DNA of 64,000 nt, from the NCBI GenBank assembly GCA_945862985.1, contig CAMAZF010000006.1, positions 26,476 to 90,475 on the forward strand, given 5' to 3'. The notes beneath the pieces are model-generated. The model worked only from the letters and a program-made list of their open reading frames with translations. It had not been told where the DNA came from and made no database searches. This document shows, piece by piece, positions 45,485-53,675 of the stretch; the stretch's first letter is position 1, and each line of letters starts with the position of its first letter. The translations under genes were made by a program, and so were the position numbers. The DNA comes from Bordetella parapertussis (GTDB lineage Bacteria > Pseudomonadota > Gammaproteobacteria > Burkholderiales > Burkholderiaceae_A).

Positions 45485-46524
45485 TCGAATCAGACTTTTT
45501 AGGATTGCCAGCCCATACGCGTAAGTTTGTTGAGCGTATCCATGAAGACGGGTTAGATAGAGTGAGGGTTCACGGCTTTTTTGTGATGCTGGGTCTCTGC
45601 GCGGGAGCTCCAGACACCCAAAGCAGAATCGAAGAGCTTTTTCAGACCTTAAACCTTGCCGTCCCGCTTGATCGCACTCGAAATATCGACGAAGTCGTGG
45701 GGCCTGTCTATGACGGCTACGATCGTGAGATTAGTGAGTTCTGTTTTCGAAGTGGTGCTGAGCTAGAGTTCCGTGAAATAAAGATTCCGACTGTCGACAA
45801 AAGTCTATTCATCGTAGACAGCAGGGATCATGGGCTATTTGACGTAGAGGTTTCCTCTATCGAAAGACTTGCTGATGCGTCCCGTTTATATGATGCTTTT
45901 ATTGCGGCGCTAGGACTCTCTTCATCGAACCGCAATACAACTTTGGTTCAGGCTTTCAGCTGCGGAATCATGCAGATGCAACTTCATGCAAGGACGGACG
46001 TTTTCGGTGCTCGTCAAATCGCTGAACTGATTAGATCCTGCCTGCCGCTGATTTACGCCCAATACTTCAGTGCCCTCAGTGGCAATCGCATTGAATATTT
46101 TCTCGGGCTCGAGCGTGGCCAAGTCCCGCTTTTATCGCTGATGCAGGCGATGGATATAGAGTATGCGCAGCAAATGTGGAGCTTTCAATCAAGCCTCTTC
46201 TACCGCGATCAAGAGCTTTTAGGCGGCATCGATAATTTGTCAGTTCGTGGCTGGCATGACTGGGTTGTGCAAGCTGGTCTGCAGTTTGACTCTGCCTACC
46301 CGAAAGGGCTTATACCTTTTAGTGGGTCCAAGGTTGAGTTGTCTGAGTTGCCAGCTTGGCATTCGGATATTGAGATCTTTGACGTTTGTGATGCCTATAT
46401 CAATAAAGTTTGGGGTTACAGCGCTTCGTCGATCAGCGGAGATATTGAGACACTTGAATACAAGGCCTTAATAGTTCATCTGGTTTATTCCTCGTTGACA
46501 AGAGCTAGAGAGAGGTTCCACTGA
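45481..46524 (+). CDS. Hypothetical protein, operon gene 3 (347 aa)
   Basis: Unrecognised. GTG start overlapping the previous stop codon. Soluble, mixed alpha/beta, no signal peptide. Visible blocks are LGLPAHTRKFVERIHEDG at the N-terminus, NIDEVVGPVYDGYDREISEF, and IDNLSVRGWHDWVVQAG toward the C-terminus. No nuclease, ATPase or membrane motif found. Largest protein of the operon and therefore the likely core of whatever it does. Translated in coupling with both neighbours. Confidence 0.65.
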   Translation: MIESDFLGLPAHTRKFVERIHEDGLDRVRVHGFFVMLGLCAGAPDTQSRIEELFQTLNLAVPLDRTRNIDEVVGPVYDGYDREISEFCFRSGAELEFREIKIPTVDKSLFIVDSRDHGLFDVEVSSIERLADASRLYDAFIAALGLSSSNRNTTLVQAFSCGIMQMQLHARTDVFGARQIAELIRSCLPLIYAQYFSALSGNRIEYFLGLERGQVPLLSLMQAMDIEYAQQMWSFQSSLFYRDQELLGGIDNLSVRGWHDWVVQAGLQFDSAYPKGLIPFSGSKVELSELPAWHSDIEIFDVCDAYINKVWGYSASSISGDIETLEYKALIVHLVYSSLTRARERFH

Positions 46525-46525
46525 T

Positions 46526-47299
46526 ATGCACGACGTCCACATGGCCGAAGTTACCGAGGATTTCGCTCGCTGTTGGAACGCTGCAGGGCTTCACATTCAG
46601 AATCAGGCGCAGGGACCCCTGCAGAGCTGGTTACGTGCCCACCTTAACCCACCGTTTCTCGAGCATCTGTCTTTTCGGCTTGGGAACCAGTTGTTTTTCA
46701 TTCAGCTCGAGGATGTTGACGGAAGACTTGAAACACCCGGCAATCCAGAGGGACTTCTAGCCATAGCGGAGGGCTGCGCTGGGCACGCCTGCCTGATGCC
46801 TATGCGCAGAGTCGGGGTGGACTGGGAGCCAACAGAGCTCGGCTGGGGGCTGGTGGACGCGCGTACGCGCAAGCCCATTGATCCACCAGTACTCATCTCG
46901 GACGAAAAGATTGTTATGACTGACTGGGAGCTGCAGGATTTCGCTGCCCAAGTGGTTCGGGATGACCTTACTAAGGAGGGGCGCGAGTTGATGTCTTGGA
47001 ACGGGGACCCTCGAATTACACCTTCGCTATGGTTTATCGGTGACGCAGGACCTGAGTGGGTAATCGTTCGAACTAGGAGAGGCTTGGCAGTCGGAGGCGA
47101 CTCTAACGAGAATTTGGCAGCAACAAACGACGGGTTTAGATTTCTCCTGGATAAAGGGCCTGGCCATTACGCCGCAGTCGCCGTTATCAATGCGTCCGAT
47201 CCATCGCTATCCGGCGTGGGAGAACACGCGGATCCGATGCCTTTGTATCGCGGTCACGGTATGTACGTGGACTACAAAGGTATGAAGTGTATTGACTAA
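46526..47299 (+). CDS. Hypothetical protein, operon gene 4 (257 aa)
   Basis: Unrecognised. Starts 1 nt after the previous stop. The N-terminal half contains LSFRLGNQLFFIQLEDVDG and HACLMPMRRVGVDWEPTELGWGLVDARTRKPIDPP, the C-terminal half SLWFIGDAGPEWVIVRTRRG. The latter reads like a binding domain of regular beta strands. No catalytic motif identified. Last gene of the leader-RNA operon; it is followed by a convergent GIY-YIG-type gene 30 nt downstream. Confidence 0.65.
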   Translation: MHDVHMAEVTEDFARCWNAAGLHIQNQAQGPLQSWLRAHLNPPFLEHLSFRLGNQLFFIQLEDVDGRLETPGNPEGLLAIAEGCAGHACLMPMRRVGVDWEPTELGWGLVDARTRKPIDPPVLISDEKIVMTDWELQDFAAQVVRDDLTKEGRELMSWNGDPRITPSLWFIGDAGPEWVIVRTRRGLAVGGDSNENLAATNDGFRFLLDKGPGHYAAVAVINASDPSLSGVGEHADPMPLYRGHGMYVDYKGMKCID

Positions 47300-47329
47300 A
47301 CCCCGTTTTCAGGAGGTCCTCATTGAGGT

Positions 47330-48070
47330 TCAAGCGTCGCTAACCACCTTGATCAACCTTTCCACCTCCGCGACGTTGGTATCAAACCACTCCGTTCCGG
47401 GTACGTTTTCTCTCCACTTTCCGCGAACCTTCAACATTGCGTGAAGCGCTTGTTCAAAAGCAGTCACTCGGTTCACTCGCCAACGCCCAAGTATTAGAGG
47501 GTTGTCGAAACTAGCGCTGCTTCGGCACTGATGAATTACCCGTGCATCAACGTCTTGCGTGGTTTTTCCTATCTTGATTGGAAAATCACTGTGTTCTCTG
47601 ATCAAGCTCGGAAAGCTGAACGCGTAGATCCAACCGTCGTACTCAGCGAGTTCCTGATCCTCGTTTAGCTCCAGAGCCTCAGATTCCGCCTCTTGAATCT
47701 CTTGTTCGATATCCCCAGGGTCTTTGAGACGATACATCCCCCCGTCGCCAAGCCAAACGAACGGGGAGTCTGCGAGGCGCTTAGCATGCAGCTGGACAAA
47801 AAATTTCAGCGTATCAAATACGGTATCTATTCGATCCGCTTCCGCTGCCGGAATCTCAACAGCCAGCTGCTCGTTCGTGAAGTTCTTTTTGATTACTCGC
47901 TTCGTAACCTCAATCATCCGAAAGGGCTGATAAGTCTTTGCCTCCGGCTCTTGTGCTACGAGATCCAGTAGTTCATAGCGAGCCACGCGATAGCAAAAGG
48001 ATTTAGTAGGTTCGAAAGGCGTTTGAATGGGCATTGGAAATCTCTTCGGTTTAGCCCACAGCTTATTCAT
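47330..48070 (-). CDS. GIY-YIG superfamily (T5orf172/MUG113-type) protein
   Basis: About 246 aa. The C-terminal ~100 residues fit the T5orf172/MUG113 branch of GIY-YIG: GWIYAFSFPSL, then DFPIKIGKTTQDVDARVIHQCR, HAMLKVRGKWREN and GTEWFDTN near the end. The strand pair YAF...IKIGKT replaces GIY-YIG, with the Arg in the following helix. The N-terminal part has no known domain. Start uncertain: ATG at 48070 or 48034, or TTG at 48088. Phage and bacterial members include nucleases used in conflict systems; activity here is unproven. Convergent with the four-gene operon. Confidence 0.72.
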   Translation of the reverse strand: MNKLWAKPKRFPMPIQTPFEPTKSFCYRVARYELLDLVAQEPEAKTYQPFRMIEVTKRVIKKNFTNEQLAVEIPAAEADRIDTVFDTLKFFVQLHAKRLADSPFVWLGDGGMYRLKDPGDIEQEIQEAESEALELNEDQELAEYDGWIYAFSFPSLIREHSDFPIKIGKTTQDVDARVIHQCRSSASFDNPLILGRWRVNRVTAFEQALHAMLKVRGKWRENVPGTEWFDTNVAEVERLIKVVSDA

Positions 48071-48474
48071 AGGCAGGCAGAACTTCAATTCCAGGGGTCA
48101 AAAATCACCACCCTGAAACGATAAGTACTCCCCGTGCGAAAACTGCAGCGCAGGATTTTTAGGGCTGCGGACCCAGGGATCAGCAGCATCGCCCGCTTAA
48201 AACCGCCTACAAGCAGCTGTTAGCCCATTGCGCAGCTCAGAGCCAGCGCAGAGCGCGGAAAACGCTTGTAGGGCTTGCTCGCAGCAGCTAGCTATCCGTG
48301 GCAGTTTTGCCACGACAGCGAGGCTAAATACAGCTGATAAGGTTTTGCTGAAAATATTATCAGTTGACGTAAGTCATTGATTTTATGAAGGCTAGAAACC
48401 GCCAAAAAGAGGTAGGAATCTTGCTCATAAGAAAACAAACTGTATGTAAGAAATCGTTATCAGAGGACTTACAG
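48071..48474. other. Inverted-repeat-rich region upstream of second recombinase
   Basis: No gene visible in about 400 bp. CCTACAAGC (48206-48214) pairs with GCTTGTAGG (48264-48272), 9 bp; CGTGGCA-GTTT-TGCCACG (48297-48314) is a 7-bp hairpin flanked by CTCGC/GCGAG; CTGATAA and TTATCAG lie further right around 48335-48365. A recombination site for the adjacent recombinase or a structured RNA would both explain this. Confidence 0.5.
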
Positions 48475-49044
48475 ATGCCCAAACAAGCCAAAACCCTAAA
48501 CGAACGCGAGCTGCAGCGGGTGCTGGATTACGTAGCCAAAACACAGCACCCAAAGCGCAACAGGGCGATCATCCTGCTAACGCACCTCGCTGGCATGCGT
48601 GTTGGAGAGGTCGCGGCTGTGAAGGTCTGCGATGTGCTCACAGCCAGTGGCGCCGTGCGGGATGAGATCAATCTAACTGCCGCTCAGACCAAGGGCAGCT
48701 TTAGCAGGACCGTGCTGCTCAACGAGCGCATGCAGGCGGAGATCACTGCTTACCTGCAGTCCATCACTGTCACCGATGCCAAACAGGCCCTGTTCGCAAG
48801 CCAACGCAGCGCAGCATTTACTGCCAACTCACTGACGCAGATCGTCTGCGGGATCTACAGGAACGCAGGCATAGACGGAGCCACTAGCCACAGTGGACGC
48901 AGGACCTTCCTGACCAACTTAGCGGAGAAAGGGGTCAGCACCCGAGTGATGATGGCACTGGCTGGTCATCGGAATATGGCTACTACACAGCGCTACATCG
49001 ATCTACGTCCGGGCGTGCTGAGAAATGCAGTGGAGCTGGTCTAA
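48475..49044 (+). CDS. Short tyrosine recombinase (catalytic domain only)
   Basis: 189 aa. All catalytic residues of the XerC/D-like domain are present: Arg in LAGMRVGEVA near residue 44, Lys in QTKGSFSRT, HSGRRTFLTNLAEKG (H-x-x-R) near 142, GHRNMATT near 163, and the nucleophile Tyr in TTQRYIDLRP near 172. The usual N-terminal core-binding domain is missing. ATG at 48475 follows a GAGG ribosome binding site; in-frame sequence upstream is poor. It is unrelated to the 478-aa integrase at the left end and so marks a second mobile unit, or a promoter-switch or resolvase function, inside the island. Confidence 0.85.
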   Translation: MPKQAKTLNERELQRVLDYVAKTQHPKRNRAIILLTHLAGMRVGEVAAVKVCDVLTASGAVRDEINLTAAQTKGSFSRTVLLNERMQAEITAYLQSITVTDAKQALFASQRSAAFTANSLTQIVCGIYRNAGIDGATSHSGRRTFLTNLAEKGVSTRVMMALAGHRNMATTQRYIDLRPGVLRNAVELV

Positions 49045-49129
49045 CTCGAAAGACGAGTAAGTGAACTCGATAGAAAGTATGGAATAAAATCTCGCTGATA
49101 GGGCAACAACCAACTTTTGCCCGATACAC

Positions 49130-49618
49130 ATGGCGAGTAAAGTCTTGAACATATACTGGATTGCTGCACTAGTAACCATTCTTGCAGGCCTAGTGTCTTT
49201 TTATGATCGAATTTCGGGCGACATGTTCTCGACCGAAAGAATACCGATCTCCTTGCAGCAGGATGCGGCAGCTATTGAGCTTAGGACGGACTTGCCAGAG
49301 TACAAAAAGGAACGAAGTTGGTTGCTCGAGATGTATGAAGTTGCAAAGTCAGTACCCTACAGCTCAAAAAGAGCAGCGGCGTTAAGAGATGTTGTTAGAG
49401 CGGCCTTGAAAGAAGGGGACTTTAACCTCGCCATTTTGGCAGCAGTTGAGTCACCTTACCCTTCTGAAAGCGCTGACTTACTTCAAGAAATAGTCTCCGC
49501 CGCACTGCAGTCGCCAACGAATATGCGGCACGCAGTATTAGCAGCGAATAAGATTCCGTATCCCTCAAAAAAGTCCGAAGCACTTGCCCAAATAGTCTCT
49601 GCCTACAGTGGGAACTAA
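49130..49618 (+). CDS. Membrane-anchored helical-repeat protein
   Basis: 162 aa. One N-terminal membrane anchor (residues ~8-26, WIAALVTILAGLVSF) is followed by at least three ~33-residue helical repeats with the recurring pattern A...PYxS...A..L..IV.AAL (SVPYSSKRAAALRDVV, SPYPSESADLLQEIV, IPYPSKKSEALAQIV). Such alpha-solenoid repeats mediate protein contacts. The bulk is predicted to be periplasmic or cytoplasmic depending on anchor orientation. No known family. 61 bp separate it from the next gene. Confidence 0.65.
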   Translation: MASKVLNIYWIAALVTILAGLVSFYDRISGDMFSTERIPISLQQDAAAIELRTDLPEYKKERSWLLEMYEVAKSVPYSSKRAAALRDVVRAALKEGDFNLAILAAVESPYPSESADLLQEIVSAALQSPTNMRHAVLAANKIPYPSKKSEALAQIVSAYSGN

Positions 49619-49679
49619 AAGCCGAGCGCTCTGAAAAGTTGAAGATCGAAAAAGTACAGACTTTAGGGAACCTCGTGAA

Positions 49680-50870
49680 ATGCCGGTAGATCTCACCCGA
49701 GAAGAGCTTTATAACCGAGTCTGGTCAAAACCAATGGTTCACGTTGCTGCGGACCTTGGTATCTCCGACGTGATGCTTGCTAAGCTGTGCAAGCAGAAGG
49801 ATGTACCGAGACCTCAGCGTGGCTACTGGGCGAACCTTAGTTCACCAAGCAAAAATAAGCGCTATATAAAACCTACGCTTCCCGATCACGCTTCTGACCC
49901 GTCGAACTTTGAACGCTTTATCAATGCGCATTACGAGCAGCGATATCAACAGGATAGTCGTGAATTCGACTGGCAGGACCTAACAGTAGCAATACCTAGT
50001 CCCCCGGATAAGCCAATAAATTCTTTGGATGAGCAAGCGGGCGACCTATTTGGAAAACTGCCCAAACTGCCAGCGTTTGAGACCTACAAGAAAATTCACC
50101 CGATTGCCGCCAAGTTTTTAGAGGTAGACCGAAGGAAGGATCCCAAGAGCCCATACAGCTGGGAGAAGCAGATCTTCAGCGACGACAATGGAAAGCGACT
50201 ATTTGAAAAGCTAAACGGATTTGCGTGGACATTGGAGAAGCTTGGGGCGTCTATGTCGCTGACCGGACGGGTTCACATTGCGACATATTTCCGACTACTC
50301 AACAGAGGCAGTCAGTTTGTGCTCTGCTATCACGATCCCGAACCGCGAGTCTGGGATTACAAGCGTCGGAAGGTCACATCCCCAAAGCGTCTACGCATTC
50401 ACTTTTCACAGAGCAATGGCTCTTGGGGTTCGACAACACATGGTGGCAAGGCTCCAGAGGATTTTTCGGTAGAAGACGTTCGTCAAATTATTAAGAAGCT
50501 AATTTGGGAGCGCGAAGAGAATCACAGAAAATCCGTAGTGGGCAGCTACGAGTATGACGTGCAGTCACGCAACAATCTGATTGCCTCTAATGAACGCAAA
50601 CGTCTCATGCTGTTGCAAAAGGAACGAGAGAGACTTGCAGCGCTGGAGCTACATCGCAAGGACACATTGTTAGATGCGGTGACCCGTATGACGCAGTCAG
50701 ATCAAATTCGAAGCTTAGTTGCACAGCTTGATAATAAGCAGATGAGCAAAGGGAAAAAAGCGGAAGGCTTTGAAAGATGGTCGCGTTGGGCGTTGCAATA
50801 TGCTGATGAACTTGATCCCCGAAGGATGAGCATTGGTCACGTAGAAGCTTGGATTTGCAAGTTCAAGTAA
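49680..50870 (+). CDS. Hypothetical protein with N-terminal HTH-like domain
   Basis: 396 aa. Residues 4-50 (DLTREELYNRVWSKPM, then LGISDVMLAKLCKQKDVP, RPQRGYWA) form the HTH-like N-terminal domain seen in a group of large uncharacterised proteins on islands, which usually read LTREELYERVWSxPMxxLAxxYGISDxxLAKICxxxxIPxPxRGYWA. The rest has no recognised motif; a coiled-coil stretch runs near residues 305-330 (ERKRLMLLQKERERLAALEL). It probably binds nucleic acid. Followed by a 162-bp gap to a convergent gene. Confidence 0.68.
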   Translation: MPVDLTREELYNRVWSKPMVHVAADLGISDVMLAKLCKQKDVPRPQRGYWANLSSPSKNKRYIKPTLPDHASDPSNFERFINAHYEQRYQQDSREFDWQDLTVAIPSPPDKPINSLDEQAGDLFGKLPKLPAFETYKKIHPIAAKFLEVDRRKDPKSPYSWEKQIFSDDNGKRLFEKLNGFAWTLEKLGASMSLTGRVHIATYFRLLNRGSQFVLCYHDPEPRVWDYKRRKVTSPKRLRIHFSQSNGSWGSTTHGGKAPEDFSVEDVRQIIKKLIWEREENHRKSVVGSYEYDVQSRNNLIASNERKRLMLLQKERERLAALELHRKDTLLDAVTRMTQSDQIRSLVAQLDNKQMSKGKKAEGFERWSRWALQYADELDPRRMSIGHVEAWICKFK

Positions 50871-51032
50871 CCCGTCGTCCCTATAAAGCCGATCGCTGCT
50901 GGACTCTAGACTAGATCTCAATATAGGGCGTCTAACGATCTGTTGTTGCCTTTACTGGGTTGCCGATAGCCGCCTCTAAACCCCAACTAACTTGGCGATA
51001 AGCCGAAGCATAAAAAGCGACCAGTTGGCGCG

Positions 51033-51965
51033 TCATGCAATACTTTTATTTGGACCCGCTCCCAAAACCGCCTCAATTCTGGCAGCAAGCCGCTCGGAGA
51101 GACCTTCAGGCGTTTCCCAATCAATGCAATTAAATTGCCGAATGTCGAAATGAAGATTCTCCATGTCCGACTTTTTGCATGTCCAAAATACAGGTATCTG
51201 TTTGCCAAGGGCGTAACCAGCCTCAAAGTAAACCCCGCCCCTGTGGCCTGAGAAATCTGCAACTACAAAGCGCGATGAATTGATTTGTCGAATAATTTCA
51301 TCGTCAATTCGATTCACGTGTTCATGGCGATCGATTCGGAGCGGATCGAATCCTGCAGCCAACACACCAGACTGTAAACCCACTTCATAGGCGTCGTTCA
51401 TCGATGGATCGAACGACATTGCAATAAATCCTCGTGCTGATGGCGATTGCGAGCCCCGTAGCTCGTCAAGTTTCATGTAGCCACCTGGGAGTATTTCGCA
51501 CGTCCCTTCGAGAGCTAAGGGCTTTATTATTCCTTGAGTACTGAGCATTCTCACCAAGTAATGGACGTCGTTTGCGTGAGCCGAGTAGCTAGCTGCGAGG
51601 AAACGTGGTTCATTAGTATTGAATGAATCCCCAAGTGCAGTAAGCCCTTTTTCCGCCTCTTTCAACAGCGAGAACGAGCGATCGGCTATTGAGGGTAACG
51701 AGCGTTGAAGTACGTTCGCCAAAATTTTTGAGGTAATCGTCGGTATAGAACCAGAGTTGTTTTGTTCGCGCACATAACCAGAAAGCAACGCACGTTTGGC
51801 GGGGCCAACACCTCTTCGTAGAATGCCCCCTGCTGATCCGGAGAGCTTGAACTCGCCGCATCTCGGACAGACTTGGTGGACTCCATCAAAGTAAGAAGGA
51901 CTTGGACGGGCATGAGCTTCCTCGTTTGTACAGACCTCACATGGGTCGGTGTCGATAGTGGACAT
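51033..51965 (-). CDS. Zn-ribbon plus deoxyribosyltransferase/TIR-like fold protein
   Basis: 310 aa. The N-terminus has a zinc-ribbon-like pair (CEVC near residue 9 and CPRC near 34). The C-terminal ~130 residues resemble nucleoside 2-deoxyribosyltransferase-like domains: RGFIAMSFDPSMNDAYEVGL, IDDEIIRQINSSRFVVADFSG, GGVYFEAGYALGKQIPVFWTC, the last containing the conserved Glu of YFEAGYA near 245. Proteins of this fold hydrolyse N-glycosidic bonds of nucleotides or act as NADase-type effectors in defence. A middle helical region (residues 50-170) could sense a signal. The enzyme activity is inferred from fold likeness only. Confidence 0.75.
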   Translation of the reverse strand: MSTIDTDPCEVCTNEEAHARPSPSYFDGVHQVCPRCGEFKLSGSAGGILRRGVGPAKRALLSGYVREQNNSGSIPTITSKILANVLQRSLPSIADRSFSLLKEAEKGLTALGDSFNTNEPRFLAASYSAHANDVHYLVRMLSTQGIIKPLALEGTCEILPGGYMKLDELRGSQSPSARGFIAMSFDPSMNDAYEVGLQSGVLAAGFDPLRIDRHEHVNRIDDEIIRQINSSRFVVADFSGHRGGVYFEAGYALGKQIPVFWTCKKSDMENLHFDIRQFNCIDWETPEGLSERLAARIEAVLGAGPNKSIA

Positions 51966-52099
51966 TTAATGGCTATAGCGTCAATAAAAGTTGTATGCAA
52001 TTAGGCGAACCAAAGTAAACAACAAACAACCGGTTTGGCTATTTTGCTTCAGAAAGCCGTTTAACTACCCGTATATCGTCGAAGATAATAGGATTTTAG

Positions 52100-52144
52100 T
52101 AGTGAACACGACAAGGTTTGAACCTGTGACCCCTGCCGCGTGAA
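52100..52144 (-). pseudogene. 3' half of a tRNA-Val(CAC)-like gene
   Basis: Read on the minus strand: anticodon loop TTCACGC, stem GGCAG, variable GGGTC, T-arm ACAGG-TTCAAAC-CTTGT, acceptor CGTGTTC, then ACTA in place of ACCA. The layout is exactly that of a tRNA 3' half starting at the anticodon loop; the matching 5' half is absent because the stop of the 52158 gene lies just upstream. Probably a relic of an attachment site of another anticodon-loop integrating element. Confidence 0.6.
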
Positions 52145-52157
52145 GGTGCCAGTGGAT

Positions 52158-52760
52158 TTAGAGCCCGATCGGATTTTTTTGCTGCCTCTCCCGCTTAATA
52201 ACTAAGCGGTCCCAGCTCTCCGTGTAGTCGTACTTCTCAGCTGCTCCACCGAGAGTGGAGTAAAAAACCTCAAATTTATGGTCTGTTAGCGCCCGGTCTG
52301 GGTTACTTCGTACTGTTCTTGAGTAGATGTGTGAGTCTCGATATGGGTAGAACTCGTCGGGCTTCAGTTCACGAAGTTCAGCTTCGTCATCTTCTCGTTG
52401 CGATACATTCCCCTCATCATCAATCTCTATAGGATGGCTTAAAAGCTGCGATCTGTATGGATCGACGGTGAGAATTTCCAGTGTCTTCTGACCATCTTCG
52501 GTCATTATTTTCGTACCCCGAGAGAAAGCCATTGGATTGATCTTGTCGATCATCATGGCCACAAAATCACGCTCCTCTAATCTACTCAGATCGAAGATTG
52601 GGAGGATATACACGTAGCCCTGCGAGACAACGAGCCCTAGAGACTTTCCCGCCCGTTTTCTCTTGCTTATCTGCTCCTCATAATGCTGAGTCATTGTGTA
52701 AAGCAAAAGATCAGACATATTTTTGATCTGGTCTTCAGTTAACTCCAGTTCGTTCGCCAT
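52158..52760 (-). CDS. Hypothetical protein paired with GIY-YIG gene
   Basis: 200 aa, unrecognised. ATG at 52760 behind an AAGGGG-like site is preferred; TTG starts at 52763 and 52766 are also possible. N-terminal helix ELTEDQIKNMSDLLLYTMTQHYEEQISK; a central segment SLGLVVSQGYVYILPIFDLSRLEE; acidic middle (QREDDEAELRELKPDEF). It overlaps the end of the GIY-YIG gene by 26 nt, so they are a translationally coupled pair. An immunity or sensor role for the partner nuclease is possible from this coupling alone. Confidence 0.62.
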   Translation of the reverse strand: MANELELTEDQIKNMSDLLLYTMTQHYEEQISKRKRAGKSLGLVVSQGYVYILPIFDLSRLEERDFVAMMIDKINPMAFSRGTKIMTEDGQKTLEILTVDPYRSQLLSHPIEIDDEGNVSQREDDEAELRELKPDEFYPYRDSHIYSRTVRSNPDRALTDHKFEVFYSTLGGAAEKYDYTESWDRLVIKRERQQKNPIGL

Positions 52761-53496
52761 CAACAAACCCCTTCCTAGATTGTCCAGTTGTATCGTTAAA
52801 GCCAGCCAGGTGCGATCGATAGGCTCCGATGAAGAACGATTCCCAGTAATCTGCCTCCACAGAGCTGCACGTCTTTATGACGGACCATTCAATCAACTCC
52901 TGCCCAGTCTTATACGGGCCTGTTCTGGCCTTTCTATGTTGGAGATAACGCTCCTCGGGGCTTTGCGTTGTTTGACCTATGTAGGTGCGCCCGTCTTCGC
53001 TTTTTCCAAGGTAGATGTAGCAGAGACGAGGATCATTTATTGATCTTTCAATTAATTGGCGTTCTTTCTTCTTCTGGATGTCTGAAAAAGTTAGCTTTTG
53101 CTGGCCAGCTAGACTCTCGGGTGCGAGCTTAAAAAATTGCTCCTTTGCGAAACCCATCAGCGTCAGAACACTATCGATAGGCGGAGCGCCGTTGGGATAT
53201 GCCCCCTCCTCATACAGGTCAGACAGAACAAAGCATCTCCGCCACACTATCCGAGCGAAATCGTGATGTGAAAATACGAGCTCAATTGGATGGCTACCTG
53301 CACCGAGGTGTTCCCCTCGTCTTTCAGACCAAGGCTCTTGCAGATCCTCGAGCAGCGGAAGAATGTCATCAAGCCATTCCTGCTGACTTGCGTCCTTCTC
53401 CTCTCGCTCGGCGTCGATAGCCTCTTTTGAGCGAAATATATTTTTAAGTGAATCCGCTATTCCCAATATGCCCTCCTGAGGCGCGTTATGGCGCAA
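52735..53496 (-). CDS. GIY-YIG nuclease-domain protein
   Basis: 253 aa. GIY-YIG core from about residue 155: LCYIYLGKSEDGRTYIGQTTQSPEERYLQH (the two strands read CYIYLG...TYIGQT), Arg in the following helix (PEERYLQHRKA), and the metal-binding Glu in ADYWESFFIGAY near 222, then a final N in AGFNDTT. All catalytic residues expected for a nuclease are present. The first 150 residues are a separate helical domain without a recognised family. Upstream partner of the 52158 gene in a two-gene operon. Confidence 0.8.
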   Translation of the reverse strand: MRHNAPQEGILGIADSLKNIFRSKEAIDAEREEKDASQQEWLDDILPLLEDLQEPWSERRGEHLGAGSHPIELVFSHHDFARIVWRRCFVLSDLYEEGAYPNGAPPIDSVLTLMGFAKEQFFKLAPESLAGQQKLTFSDIQKKKERQLIERSINDPRLCYIYLGKSEDGRTYIGQTTQSPEERYLQHRKARTGPYKTGQELIEWSVIKTCSSVEADYWESFFIGAYRSHLAGFNDTTGQSRKGFVDGERTGVN

Positions 53497-53675
53497 CCAG
53501 TTCCACCTGTCAATACTTTGATGCTCTGCTTTCTTGCAGGTGCGAGCCTTTCAAGAATTGGATCGGTCGTCTAAGGAGCGCCTGAGCCAGTGATCATGGG
53601 GCAGCTGTCCAGGCTCGGCTAAGTAAGGGGGTAGTGCTTTTCACTCAAATGTCGTTTATAGTCGGGCTAAAGGTT

